From positions 1 to 40,112 of the forward strand of contig NZ_QLIQ01000029.1 in assembly GCF_003428165.1 (NCBI RefSeq): a DNA stretch of 40,112 bases, written 5' to 3'. This document shows positions 6,838-14,758 of this stretch, piece by piece (the stretch's first letter is position 1; every line of letters starts with the position of its first letter). The notes under the pieces are model-generated. The model saw only the letters and a program-made list of their open reading frames with translations, made no database searches and was not told where the DNA came from. Origin of the DNA: Cysteiniphilum litorale (GTDB lineage: Bacteria > Pseudomonadota > Gammaproteobacteria > Francisellales > Francisellaceae). Position numbers and translations under genes: made by a program.

Positions 6838-7559
6838 TGGAGTTAGCAAAAAGTAATTTAACCATGTCAAGCCGTGAGATAGCGGAGCTGTGTGATAAAG
6901 AGCATAAGCAAGTAATGCGTGATATTAGAGCTATGCTTGAACAATTAAAGCAAGGTACAGATTTGTACCTTGGTCAATATGAATCCAACAATAGAAAATA
7001 TGATGAATATAACCTACCAAAGCGTGAAAGCCTGATTTTAGTATCAGGTTATAGCATCACCATGCGAGCAAAGATTATTGACCGCTGGCAAGAGCTAGAG
7101 GCTAAAGGGCAATCAAGTTTACCAAACTTTAACAATCCAGCAGAAGCAGCCAGAGCTTGGGCGTTGCAATATGAGCAAAACAAACAACTTGAATATGAAC
7201 GCAACGAAGCCGTACATACTAAAGCATGGATTAGCGATAAAAAGACTGCAACAGCTATGAATACAGCTTCACAGATGGTTAAGAAAGTTGACAAGCTAGA
7301 GGATGAGCTAGGCAGAGGTAAAAACTATAAAGCAGTAAAGGCTATTCCTTGGTTGCTAGATTACTTCATCAATACGCACACCATGTATTCAGTTGTAGGG
7401 CGTAAATTATCGCTTTTAACCAATCAGATGGGTTATAGCCATCAAGAAGTCGAACACGAGCAATATGGCACAGTAAAGGCTTATCATATTGATGTAATCG
7501 AAGCGTTTAAACATGATTTAGATGACGATTTAAATCATCTTGGCAAGTTTCGTAAGTAA
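6834..7559 (+). CDS. Rha-family phage regulatory protein
   Basis: A 241-residue protein from the ATG at 6834, overlapping the previous stop (ATGA). The ORF stays open to an ATG at 6777, but that part is the shifted frame of the upstream gene. Residues 9-85 (LTMSSREIAELCDKEHKQV, MRDIRAML, YNLPKRESLILVSGYSITMR, IIDRWQELE) are the classical Rha N-terminal domain. The C-terminal half, with a predicted helix and a final VKAYHIDVIEAF segment, is probably a second DNA-binding module like those of antirepressors. Rha proteins are known from phages that need or are disturbed by IHF. The role here is likely control of element induction. Confidence 0.88.
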   Translation: MMELAKSNLTMSSREIAELCDKEHKQVMRDIRAMLEQLKQGTDLYLGQYESNNRKYDEYNLPKRESLILVSGYSITMRAKIIDRWQELEAKGQSSLPNFNNPAEAARAWALQYEQNKQLEYERNEAVHTKAWISDKKTATAMNTASQMVKKVDKLEDELGRGKNYKAVKAIPWLLDYFINTHTMYSVVGRKLSLLTNQMGYSHQEVEHEQYGTVKAYHIDVIEAFKHDLDDDLNHLGKFRK

Positions 7560-7572
7560 CGGGGGCTATGCT

Positions 7573-7863
7573 ATGCGTAAAGAATATGAAATAAAAGATT
7601 GCCCTACTTTAGATTTTAACTATAAGGGGGTGCTTGATTTATTGGTTGCCGGAAGTCCTAATCGTTTTGATCTTGAATCTAAAATAGATTTTATCAATAC
7701 ACCTCATGCTATACACCACCTACGCAAAAAGCATGGTTGGGATATTGAGCATAAGCCATACAGCTACACAAAGCCTAATGGTAAAAGGTCTTGGACTGTT
7801 CGCTATTACTTATCTGATAAGCATAAGAAATATGCACTTGAAAATATATTCAAGGTTAAGTAG
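7573..7863 (+). CDS. Small winged-helix-like phage protein, function unknown
   Basis: A 96-residue protein from the ATG at 7573, which has a GGGGG-type ribosome site 8 bp upstream; an earlier in-frame start at 7540 overlaps rha and is unlikely. The core INTPHAIHHLRKKHGWDIEH followed by NGKRSWTVRYYLSD looks like a recognition helix and a beta wing, a pattern seen in small phage HTH proteins. I do not recognise a named family. It is in line with rha and the tape measure gene. Confidence 0.65.
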   Translation: MRKEYEIKDCPTLDFNYKGVLDLLVAGSPNRFDLESKIDFINTPHAIHHLRKKHGWDIEHKPYSYTKPNGKRSWTVRYYLSDKHKKYALENIFKVK

Positions 7864-8028
7864 ATCAGATAAGAGAAATGGACGCAGAACAACAAGCAAC
7901 TGCATTATGTCTTTAGTCTTAACCTTTATCAATCCATTCATAGTAAAAATTTATTTAAAAAACAAAACAAATAGGCTTGTGCTGTTCAAGTGCAAGCTCA
8001 TTCACCAGAAAACACAGGAGCTTTTAAA

Positions 8029-9894
8029 ATGGCAACTACTGTAATCGATACACTTTTAACATGGCTAAAATTTGACAGTGACACCACTGGCGTTGTGAAA
8101 GCTGAAAAGGAAATGCACAACCTAGAGAAGCGTACAAAAGAAGTCAACGAAGTTATGGAAGCGTTTAAACGCACACTTGAGTTTGTTGGCGCTGCCTTTG
8201 CTGTTGATAAGATTGTTGAGTTAAACAATGAGTATGATATAACTGAGAATAAACTAAAATCTGTTGGGCTTGCTGGAAAACAACTAACTGATGTAACAGA
8301 TCAAATTCTTAAAATATCAAATGCCACTGGCACATCATTAGAAGCCAATGCTGAATTATATCAACAATTATCTGTTTCTCTTGGCGAAGCTGCAAACAAT
8401 GCGGAAAAACTAAAAGTAATGGATACGCTAACCAAAATATTTGCGATTAATGGCACCGAAGTATCGCAATCAAAACGCGCTATACAGGACATGTCAAAGG
8501 CGCTCGAAGGCTCAACGGTTAGGTATCAAGAAATTAAGCAAGCCATGAATGATGTTCCAGCCTTGCAGCAAGTTATTTCTAAACATTTTAAACAGCTTGG
8601 TACAACTTGGACTGATGCACTGCAGGGCAATAAGTTTTCAACAAAAGAGTTTATTAAAATACTCACACAGGCAAATGTTGACGTAACTAAGCAATTCAAA
8701 TTAACAGCAAGAACAATACCACAGGCATTTATGGCATTGAAAAACAGTCTATCTGTATTTTTCGGTCAGCTTGGTGATACATCGGGGGCGGTAAGCGGTT
8801 TTACTGATATTTTAGACTCATTAGCAGATAAAGTTGCTCAAGTAACAGATTGGATAGCTAAGAACGCGCAAAAGGTAAAAGCATTTGCACAAGCAATAGG
8901 GATATTCCTAAGCATGCTAGCAATACGTTTTGGCATTCTGGCAGCCATTGCTATAGCACCATTTTTGCCCATGATTGCTGCCATATCAGCCTTAATACTC
9001 ATTATACAGGATTTATACGTATTTTTAGATGGTGGAAATAGTGCATTTGGCGATTGGCTGCAAAGCATAGGGTGGACTAAAAAAGATATTGAGGATTTAC
9101 GCAAGAAAATACATGAGTTTATCAACTATGTAACAAGTCACTTACCTAAAGTAACCGATGCTGTTCGCTTGCTGGGTGAAGCTATAGCAGGATTAGCAGC
9201 CGCATGGGGGATAAAAAAAGCTTATGATTTTGTAAAAGCCATGGGCAAGGTTGCAGCTTCAATAACTGGCATTAAAAAAGCTAAAGATATGTTGAAAGCG
9301 TCTGAAACTGTAGCAAAAACAGGCGCAACAGTTGAAGAAGGAGCGGCAACGGCAGCAGGTGGTGCGAGCATAACGGCTGTTGCAGGAGAAGCTTTAAAAA
9401 TATTTTTAACTAGAGCAAGTGCAGTAGCATCTATGCTTATTCCTAAAACATTAGGAGACAGTACTAGATTTCATGCCAAAGATGGTAAGCCAGATTTTTC
9501 AAAACAAAAGGTATTTGAAAATTTACCAGCACAAGCAGCAGGAACGCTTTACTTGTCTGACATGAAAGAAATTGAACATTTAAAGTTTATAAATATGATT
9601 GGGAGCATTGCAAAGACTACTAAACATTACACGGATAATTTGCGAGGGCTACTTTCACAAAATCATATTTTACAAATGTCTTATTCACCATCTTATATTC
9701 CAACTCATGCAAATACTGCCCCAAACATCACACAACACATGAGTGTTAATGTTAAAGCTGATGGTGCTACATCCACTGAGCTAGGGCAGCAGATTGCTAT
9801 GCAGACCCAAAATGTATTTAGACAATCAACACAATCATTGCAAGCCATATTTAAAAACGCAGCATTGAATCATGACAGCAGGATAAAGAGGTAG
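8029..9894 (+). CDS. Phage tail tape measure protein
   Basis: A 621-residue protein from the ATG at 8029, which has AGGAG nine bases upstream; the ATG at 7990 lacks one. Residues about 45-230 match the tape-measure N-terminal domain: NEYDITENKLKSVGLAGKQ, then ISNATGTSLEANAELYQQLS, SKRAIQDMSKALEGSTVRYQE and FIKILTQANVDVTKQF. A hydrophobic stretch (about 290-335: IFLSMLAIRFGILAAIAIAP and so on) ends in DLYVFLDGGNSAFGDWL, a common tape-measure feature. The product would fill the tail tube, set its length and be injected. It is odd that it follows regulators directly, with no tube, chaperone or capsid genes nearby. The short length would suit a short tail. Confidence 0.88.
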   Translation: MATTVIDTLLTWLKFDSDTTGVVKAEKEMHNLEKRTKEVNEVMEAFKRTLEFVGAAFAVDKIVELNNEYDITENKLKSVGLAGKQLTDVTDQILKISNATGTSLEANAELYQQLSVSLGEAANNAEKLKVMDTLTKIFAINGTEVSQSKRAIQDMSKALEGSTVRYQEIKQAMNDVPALQQVISKHFKQLGTTWTDALQGNKFSTKEFIKILTQANVDVTKQFKLTARTIPQAFMALKNSLSVFFGQLGDTSGAVSGFTDILDSLADKVAQVTDWIAKNAQKVKAFAQAIGIFLSMLAIRFGILAAIAIAPFLPMIAAISALILIIQDLYVFLDGGNSAFGDWLQSIGWTKKDIEDLRKKIHEFINYVTSHLPKVTDAVRLLGEAIAGLAAAWGIKKAYDFVKAMGKVAASITGIKKAKDMLKASETVAKTGATVEEGAATAAGGASITAVAGEALKIFLTRASAVASMLIPKTLGDSTRFHAKDGKPDFSKQKVFENLPAQAAGTLYLSDMKEIEHLKFINMIGSIAKTTKHYTDNLRGLLSQNHILQMSYSPSYIPTHANTAPNITQHMSVNVKADGATSTELGQQIAMQTQNVFRQSTQSLQAIFKNAALNHDSRIKR

Positions 9895-9898
9895 CCAC

Positions 9899-10153
9899 AT
9901 GGGATTATCATTAAGAAAAGCAATTAACGATAAATGTAAAGACTGTATTTATGACCCACTGGACAATGGCGCAGGAACTTGGAGGCAGCAAGTAGAGGCT
10001 TGCAAATGTAAAAACTGTCCAATATGGAAAGTGCGCCCCCTATCGTCAACGAAAATCAATAGTAAGGTGGTTAATGATGCCAATACTGGGCATTTAACAG
10101 ATAAAAGCACCTTAACCCCACCCAATACACTAGAAAATATTTTAAGGGGTTAA
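9899..10153 (+). CDS. Cys-rich zinc-binding phage protein
   Basis: An 84-residue protein. C13-x2-C16 and C35-x-C37-x2-C40 lie in the frame KCKDCIYDP ... AGTWRQQVEAC ... CPIWKVRPLS. That pattern (CIYDP, GTWRQQVEAC, CPLWPVRP) is a recurrent small protein of tailed phages and prophages, presumed to bind zinc, with no established role. The tail after residue 50 is low in complexity and not conserved in my memory. It starts 4 bp after the tape measure stop and belongs to the same transcription unit. Confidence 0.75.
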   Translation: MGLSLRKAINDKCKDCIYDPLDNGAGTWRQQVEACKCKNCPIWKVRPLSSTKINSKVVNDANTGHLTDKSTLTPPNTLENILRG

Positions 10154-10154
10154 T

Positions 10155-10454
10155 ATGCAGCAATTTACATTCAAAAATGATTTGTTATACTCATGCGTGC
10201 CAATCGTCAAAAGTTGGCTAAATATGTCGGGCTTCAAAACCCAAAAACACAAAAGCGGAGCTTATCAGTCCGTAAAACCTGATAATCACAATACGATTAT
10301 ATCTAATTTATGGCTATTCATTGGCTCATGGTTTCATATAGTCGGGTGGACGCATCAATACAATACCCTTTTTAGGGAAATAATGCGTGCTGTTTCTTTT
10401 GTGGCAGTTTTGAACCACCTGGCTTTCAAGGAAATCACAAAAGGAGCCATACTC
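10155..10454 (+). other. Open 100-codon stretch in frame with csrA, coding status uncertain
   Basis: From ATG 10155 the frame stays open without a stop into csrA. The peptide (YSCVPIVKSWLNMSGFKTQK ... NLWLFIGSWFHIVGWTHQ) is not recognised and contains one hydrophobic segment. A short basic ORF of 29 codons (ATG 10193 to TGA 10282) overlaps in another frame. The csrA start at 10455 has its own strong ribosome site, so this stretch may be a separate product, an N-terminal extension, or a structured leader. Confidence 0.35.
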
Positions 10455-10634
10455 ATGTTAGTTCTAACACGCAAAAAAAATCAAAAAATATATATCGGTC
10501 ATTCAATTGTCATCACCCATCTTGGTTGTGATGGTCAAACGGTCAAGTTAGGTATTCAGGCACCCCCTCAAGTCATGATTTTACGAGAGGAACTAACGCC
10601 AATGACTAAAGATACTAATGGGGGTGCAAAATGA
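10455..10634 (+). CDS. csrA: CsrA/RsmA-family RNA-binding regulator encoded on the element
   Basis: A 59-residue protein from the ATG at 10455, preceded by AAGGAG at 8-9 bp. It starts MLVLTRKKNQKIYIG, the hallmark first strand of CsrA (L4, T5, R6), followed by IVITHLG, VKLGIQAP and VMILREEL. R44 in LREE falls exactly at the RNA-contacting Arg44 of E. coli CsrA. Length and motif spacing match the roughly 60-residue family. CsrA dimers bind GGA loops in mRNA leaders and alter translation. Such paralogues occur on Legionella integrative elements and in some phages. Here it could retune host physiology or the element's own mRNAs. It overlaps the next gene by ATGA (10631-10634). Confidence 0.93.
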   Translation: MLVLTRKKNQKIYIGHSIVITHLGCDGQTVKLGIQAPPQVMILREELTPMTKDTNGGAK

Positions 10635-11221
10635 TGGATTACAGAGCGATTGTATTTTGTGATATAGAGGTAAGAGTTTATAAAGCCAAGGGTGTGTTTT
10701 ATGTTGGTATGGATTCCATCATAGAAGCGCTAACTCTTGATAAAGATTTAGAGGTTAGTTATTTAGAGGCTTCCAATATCTATGCAAACATTAATCATAT
10801 TGACACAGTAAAGTTTGAGAATCTTAATTTTTGGCTTGATTCAATCGATAGTAGCCAATTAGATGCTGATACTTATTTGTTACTTAAAGATTGCCGCGAG
10901 ACACTTACTGAGTATCTGCGACATGAGTTAAAGGAAGAATTAAAGCAAAAGCAATTAAATTTCGTCACTGTAACAAATGGGATAAGTCAAAGAGTCTATA
11001 ACGGTGGCATATATTATTCTGTGGTAGATATATGCGAGCAAGCAAAAGCAGATAAAGAGTATTCAATCAATCAGTTAATCAATGATGATGATTTTAATGG
11101 CTTTTTACATTACTCAATCGATGGCTTATTTATCTGCGAGATAGTAAGCGATTATTTTATCGGCAAGCTAACTGGTTTTGCTGATAATACTTACAAGGGG
11201 GTGGATCATGCAGCTATATGA
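10631..11221 (+). CDS. Phage antirepressor N-terminal-domain-like protein
   Basis: A 196-residue protein. The beginning (AIVFCDIEVRVYKAKGVFYVGMDSIIEALTLD) resembles the P22-type antirepressor/BRO N-terminal domain: two strands, an aromatic-Val-Gly turn, then a helix. NFWLDSIDSSQLDADTYLLLKDCRETLTEYLRHEL matches the W-L-x-x-I ... K-x-x-R-E-x-L-x-x-Y segment that follows in those proteins. The second half (VTNGISQRVYNGGIYYSVVDICEQA) looks like another copy of a similar domain. The family call is by pattern and is moderate. It overlaps csrA (ATGA) and the primase gene (14 bp). Confidence 0.55.
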   Translation: MMDYRAIVFCDIEVRVYKAKGVFYVGMDSIIEALTLDKDLEVSYLEASNIYANINHIDTVKFENLNFWLDSIDSSQLDADTYLLLKDCRETLTEYLRHELKEELKQKQLNFVTVTNGISQRVYNGGIYYSVVDICEQAKADKEYSINQLINDDDFNGFLHYSIDGLFICEIVSDYFIGKLTGFADNTYKGVDHAAI

Positions 11222-12107
11222 TTATATGCAAGCACATGGATACACACCCCCACAGGTGAATAGGTATAACAGCTATATTCGCTTTGCTGCACCTAACAAA
11301 GCCAAGGGGAATAAGTCCGCATGGTTGGTTGTTGTGGGTGATGGGCAATATGCCGTATTCGGTGACTGGATAAGTGGGGATAAATTTACATGGTTTGATG
11401 ACAGTCAGGAGCTAACCCCACTTGAGCGAGCGCAAATGCAACTTAAAGCAGAACAGGCTTATTTGCAGTATCAACAGCAGAAAGAACAAAAACATATTGC
11501 TATATCTCACCAAGTCAAAGAAATATTAGCCAATGCAAGGCTAGCAGATGCCCAACACGGCTATTTAATCAAGAAAAAAGTACAGCCATATGGGATATAT
11601 CAAATAAATCAATTACAGGGTATTAAAAACGCCTTATTAGTACCCATATGCGGGTTAAATAAAAAAGGTGAGCAAATATACCAGTCATTGCAAATAATCT
11701 CACCAACAGGCAAAGAAAAGTACTTTTTAAAAGATGGAAAGACGCAAGGTGGCTTCCACTGTTTGAGGGAGGCGAAAAAAGATAGCAAAGAAAGCGATAT
11801 TATTATCTGCGAGGGGTATGCCACGGCTGCAACAATAGCACAGTTGTCACCTAATGATGGCGTTTATTGTGCTTTTTATGCTGATAACTTAAAACCAGTT
11901 TCAATAGCCATAAGGGGCATCTTTCCAAGTAAAAGAATAATTATAGCTGGTGATAATGATAGACACCTTGAACCGAATATAGGTAAGGAAAAATCAGAAG
12001 AAGCAGCACAAGCAGTTTGTGGTTATCCCAGTCTGCCACCGTTTGAAGAAAACGAAGAAGGCACAGACTGGAACGACTACTACATCAATAAAGGTAAATT
12101 ATCATGA
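11208..12107 (+). CDS. Toprim-domain primase
   Basis: A 299-residue protein from the ATG at 11208, which follows an AAGGGGGTGG ribosome site; an earlier in-frame start at 11178 adds only the shifted end of the previous gene. Residues 1-65 (SYIRFAAPNKAKGNKSAWLV ... GDWISG) resemble the N-terminal part of TraC/phage primases. The Toprim core is visible as DIIICEGYATAATI (E202) and IIIAGDNDRHL (D249, D251), the Glu and Asp-x-Asp metal ligands. The end, EGTDWNDYYINKG, is also typical (DWND-x-x). It would make primers for element replication and is coupled to the ATPase gene by an ATGA overlap. Confidence 0.9.
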   Translation: MQLYDYMQAHGYTPPQVNRYNSYIRFAAPNKAKGNKSAWLVVVGDGQYAVFGDWISGDKFTWFDDSQELTPLERAQMQLKAEQAYLQYQQQKEQKHIAISHQVKEILANARLADAQHGYLIKKKVQPYGIYQINQLQGIKNALLVPICGLNKKGEQIYQSLQIISPTGKEKYFLKDGKTQGGFHCLREAKKDSKESDIIICEGYATAATIAQLSPNDGVYCAFYADNLKPVSIAIRGIFPSKRIIIAGDNDRHLEPNIGKEKSEEAAQAVCGYPSLPPFEENEEGTDWNDYYINKGKLS

Positions 12108-13072
12108 ATACAAAACAACCTACCAATCAGAAAGATAATGCTTTAGAGCTTAAAAAGCAAGTAGAAACAGAGATTAAAAAAAGAACGATTAACCCTATAA
12201 AGCTAGGTGATTTTTTGAATACAAAGCTTAAGCCAGCTAATTTTTTATTGCACCCCATTATAGAGGAACAAGGTTTATCAATGATTTATGCCATGCGTGG
12301 TGTAGGCAAAACACATGTTAGCCTTAATATTGCCTATGCCGTGGCTGGAGGGATCAATTTTCTAAAATGGGAAGCCCAACACAAGGCTAAAGTTTTATTT
12401 ATTGATGGGGAAATGCCCGCCTACACATTACAAGAGCGTTTAAAAAGTATTGATAAAGGGCGAGGGCTTGCAAACGATACATTAAGCATTATAACGCCAG
12501 ATTTACTAGAAGATAAAATAGCACCTGATTTATCAACAATAATGGGCACAAGCTTGGTTGAGGAAGCAGTCAACGATGCCGAGTTAATCATAGTGGATAA
12601 TATTAGCACCTTATGCCGTAATGGCAGAGATAACGAAGCGGACAGTTGGATACCAGTTCAAGAATGGGCGCTCAAGCTACGAGCTAGGGGGAAAGCAGTT
12701 TTATTTATTCATCACTCTAACAAGAACGGAGACCAACGCGGAACCAGTAAGAAGGAGGACGTACTAAGCACAGTAATGAAGCTTGAGCATGAAGAAGACT
12801 ACAGCGCGGAGGACGGTGCAGCTTTTAAGGTAAGTTACACTAAGGCGCGTTTATTCTATGGCGATGATGCCAAGCCGTTTAAAGCAGCTTTAACCAAAGA
12901 TGGTTGGGTATATGATGACATTGACGCTGGTTTAAACGATAAAGTGATAGCAATGTACAAAGCAGGATCAAGAAAAGTAGATATAGCGAATGAGTTTGGA
13001 ATCGAAAAATATAGAGTAACAAGAATCATTCAAAATCACGAAAAATGCGATGGAATTATAAAGCCTTTATGA
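12104..13072 (+). CDS. RepA-like AAA ATPase (replicative helicase)
   Basis: A 322-residue protein. Walker A is AMRGVGKTH (GVGKT, residues 66-70), the strand LFIDGEMP (about 98-105) is the Walker-like segment of RepA/DnaB-type ATPases, Walker B is ELIIVDNIS (D165), and a sensor-like strand VLFIHHSNKNG follows. GTSKKEDVLSTVMKL is a typical AAA_25/RepA segment. The C-terminal part (DKVIAMYKAGSRKVDIANEFGIEKYRVTRII) forms a helix-turn-helix like those of resolvases and could bind the origin. Together with the Toprim primase and the repeat array just downstream this forms a replication module. Confidence 0.9.
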   Translation: MNTKQPTNQKDNALELKKQVETEIKKRTINPIKLGDFLNTKLKPANFLLHPIIEEQGLSMIYAMRGVGKTHVSLNIAYAVAGGINFLKWEAQHKAKVLFIDGEMPAYTLQERLKSIDKGRGLANDTLSIITPDLLEDKIAPDLSTIMGTSLVEEAVNDAELIIVDNISTLCRNGRDNEADSWIPVQEWALKLRARGKAVLFIHHSNKNGDQRGTSKKEDVLSTVMKLEHEEDYSAEDGAAFKVSYTKARLFYGDDAKPFKAALTKDGWVYDDIDAGLNDKVIAMYKAGSRKVDIANEFGIEKYRVTRIIQNHEKCDGIIKPL

Positions 13073-13101
13073 TGCGTCAAATGATTAAATTATATACCAT
13101 A

Positions 13102-13405
13102 TTTTGCCATGCTTTTCGTGAAAAAATAAAAGTAACTTTCGCAATAGTTGCAGAGTTGCAGTTACTAAGGCGACTGCAACTTGCAACTTTTTCAAAATCG
13201 CTGCAACTTTTTCTGCAACCGTATCAGGTAAAAAACATGCCTCAAACCCTTGTTTTATATAGAAGTTGCAACTGCAACTTTTTTTGCAACAAACTGCAAC
13301 TGGATGCTATTTGTGCTGCAACTTTTAGGGGTGAAAAAGTTGCATGTAATTTTTAATAATATGATTAATGAATCCACACATTTTGCCATGGTAAGCGTGG
13401 CAAAA
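13102..13405. repeat. TTTTGCCA repeats flanking the iteron-like array
   Basis: TTTTGCCATG occurs at 13102-13111 (left of the array) and at 13381-13390 (right). The right copy forms an inverted repeat with TGGCAAAA at 13398-13405, and GGCAAAAAG follows near 13423. The arrangement brackets the TGCAAC cluster symmetrically, as auxiliary origin sites would. Confidence 0.5.
13147..13344. repeat. Iteron-like array, putative replication origin of the element
   Basis: Thirteen copies of TGCAAC or its complement lie in 198 bp. Forward copies are at 13175, 13182, 13202, 13214, 13267, 13273, 13285, 13295 and 13317; reverse copies (GTTGCA) are at 13147, 13155, 13265 and 13339. Several extend to CTGCAACTTTTT. 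The array follows the primase and RepA-like genes directly and lies in a 380-bp stretch without a credible gene. The one ORF that crosses it (13045-13356) is built from the repeat. Iterons next to rep genes are the classical origin design in plasmids and satellites. Confidence 0.75.
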
Positions 13406-13456
13406 AATGAGTAAAAAGACACGGCAAAAAGACATCAATTTATAGGGGAAATTTAC

Positions 13457-13723
13457 TTGGCTGAACATCAAAAAACGACACCGAAAACACTGGCTGATTT
13501 AGTGCCATACGGAATAACCGCATTAGACTCTGCCTATGTCAATAGAAAGCTTATCCATACGCGATGGTTTTCACAGTTACCAATCATCGAGCAGTATTGT
13601 CAAATATGGATTGATGAATACAACGACACGCCTATTGAGTACAAGAAGGCAAATAATGCAAGGCGTAAGGCTAACTTATGGATAAGTAACGAACTAAACA
13701 AACCAAAGGGGGCGATATCATGA
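13457..13723 (+). CDS. Small hypothetical protein
   Basis: An 88-residue protein with a TTG start at 13457, preceded by AGGGGA at about 7 bp. No family is recognised. The sequence is polar and mostly helical (LADLVPYGITALDSAYVNRK, then WFSQLPIIEQYCQIWIDEYN), rich in Trp/Tyr and ending in a basic helix KANNARRKANLWISNEL. The ATGA overlap with the next gene (13720) supports it being translated. The place after the origin is usual for small accessory genes of satellites. Confidence 0.6.
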   Translation: MAEHQKTTPKTLADLVPYGITALDSAYVNRKLIHTRWFSQLPIIEQYCQIWIDEYNDTPIEYKKANNARRKANLWISNELNKPKGAIS

Positions 13724-14010
13724 GAATTGGCTACAGTGACTATTTAAGGTTAAGGCGAGAGTATCGCTCGCAGTTGATAACTAGGCTATCCAACAGTAAA
13801 GATGCTGTTATAGTGCTTTATAAGCCACGCAAGAGTGTTGAAAACGATAACAAAGTCAAAGCCATACTGGATAGATACAATCGGAAAGGATTGCTAGATA
13901 ATGGCTATTACATGAATGAAAGTAAGAGCTTGTGCATTATTAGTGATCCCGTGGCATGTAATGAGATATTTAAGAGTATGCCATACATAAGGCTAAGTGC
14001 TGATAATTAA
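13720..14010 (+). CDS. Small basic hypothetical protein
   Basis: A 96-residue protein, coupled to the preceding gene by ATGA. It is strongly basic in its first half (YLRLRREYRSQLITRLSNSK) and has a strand-rich centre, DAVIVLYKPRKSVENDNKVK, which could form a nucleic-acid-binding fold. No motif allows a family call. It is the last plus-strand gene before the antisense toxin-antitoxin pair. Confidence 0.6.
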   Translation: MRIGYSDYLRLRREYRSQLITRLSNSKDAVIVLYKPRKSVENDNKVKAILDRYNRKGLLDNGYYMNESKSLCIISDPVACNEIFKSMPYIRLSADN

Positions 14011-14035
14011 TGGCTAATAACTAGATAAGGATCAA

Positions 14036-14344
14036 TTAAGCCAATATAATATTAACGCCTTTTTCATCAATTAAATTCAATAACTTTAATGCCGAGCCGC
14101 TAGGCTTTCTTAGTCCTTGCTCCCATTTCTTCAATACCTCAGCACTTACATTTAAGCACTTTGCAAAAACTGGTTGGCTCATATGTTCGCGTATTCTAAT
14201 ATTTTTAATGTCCTCTGCTTGATACTCTTTAACTGATGGTATGCATAGCTGTTCAAATTCGCGCATAGTAGTTTTAGATGCTACGCCAATATCAAATAAG
14301 TCTGTTATGGTATCAAGGGCTACTTGTGATGCTGTTTTACTCAT
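14036..14344 (-). CDS. XRE-type antitoxin (HigA-2-like)
   Basis: A 102-residue protein. The N-terminal helix (SQVALDTITDLFDIGVASK) is a toxin-binding segment. The C-terminal HTH reads NIRIREHMSQPVFAKCLNVS, then AEVLKKWEQGLRKPSGSALKLL, the typical HigA-2 pattern (SQ-x-x-FA ... V-x-x-WE-x-G-x-R-x-P-x-G-x-A-x-x-LL). Its start overlaps the toxin stop by 8 bp, so the order is toxin then antitoxin. It would neutralise the toxin and repress the promoter at about 14730-14758. It is read against the rest of the element. Confidence 0.88.
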   Translation of the reverse strand: MSKTASQVALDTITDLFDIGVASKTTMREFEQLCIPSVKEYQAEDIKNIRIREHMSQPVFAKCLNVSAEVLKKWEQGLRKPSGSALKLLNLIDEKGVNIILA

Positions 14345-14714
14345 GGCTTACTACCTCTATCAGTTTTCCAGTATTAATTGCAATATTTATTTGTGCTTCA
14401 TTTAAGCCCTGAAGAAAATTGCTTAATTTCTTATAAATTTTAAGTTCATATGCAGTTAAGTTTGCTTTTTGGTTTTTAGAGAAAGCATATAAGCAAAATA
14501 TCGCATTATTTGTTTTAATTGATACTATAACTCTTGCGCCTGAGCTTTTGCCTTTGTTATTAATACTAACTCTAAACTTATATAAGTGTGCGCCTAATGC
14601 TACATGGCTAGACTTCATACCTTTAACGCTTTCAACAATGCTTTTATCTTCAACATTGTTTTTCATGGCTAATTTTTTAAATTCTAGTGTTTTATATATT
14701 TTCAAGCTACACAT
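14337..14714 (-). CDS. RelE-family toxin (HigB-2-like)
   Basis: A 125-residue protein when started at the ATG at 14714 (MCSLKIYKTLEF), which has AAGG a few bases upstream and lies downstream of a good promoter. An in-frame ATG at 14741 would lie upstream of the inferred transcription start. The RelE pattern is clear: KIYKTLEFKKLA, HLYKFRVSINNKGKSSGARV, IVSIKTNNAIFCLYAFSKNQ, KANLTAYELKIYKKL. The GKSSGAR turn and the F-x-K-N-x-x-A-N segment define the HigB-2/PF06296 group, ribosome-dependent mRNases. It probably stabilises the element in the host. Confidence 0.9.
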   Translation of the reverse strand: MCSLKIYKTLEFKKLAMKNNVEDKSIVESVKGMKSSHVALGAHLYKFRVSINNKGKSSGARVIVSIKTNNAIFCLYAFSKNQKANLTAYELKIYKKLSNFLQGLNEAQINIAINTGKLIEVVSHE

Positions 14715-14729
14715 GGTGCCTTGTAAATC

Positions 14730-14758
14730 AATATAGTACATTGTAACACATTATGCAA
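14730..14758 (-). promoter_or_regulatory. Promoter of the HigBA-2-like operon
   Basis: On the minus strand, TTGCAT (14758-14753) and TATATT (14735-14730) are separated by 17 bp. Transcription would start near 14723, just before the preferred toxin ATG at 14714. Confidence 0.55.

Noticed and set aside
7706-8044. 112-codon ORF overlapping the small wHTH-like gene and the tape measure start
   Set aside because: Out-of-frame shadow of two better genes; basic low-complexity peptide with no ribosome site.
13045-13356. 103-codon ORF after the RepA-like gene
   Set aside because: Its Cys/Leu/Gln-rich peptide is just the translation of the TGCAAC repeat array; it overlaps the helicase gene and has no ribosome site.
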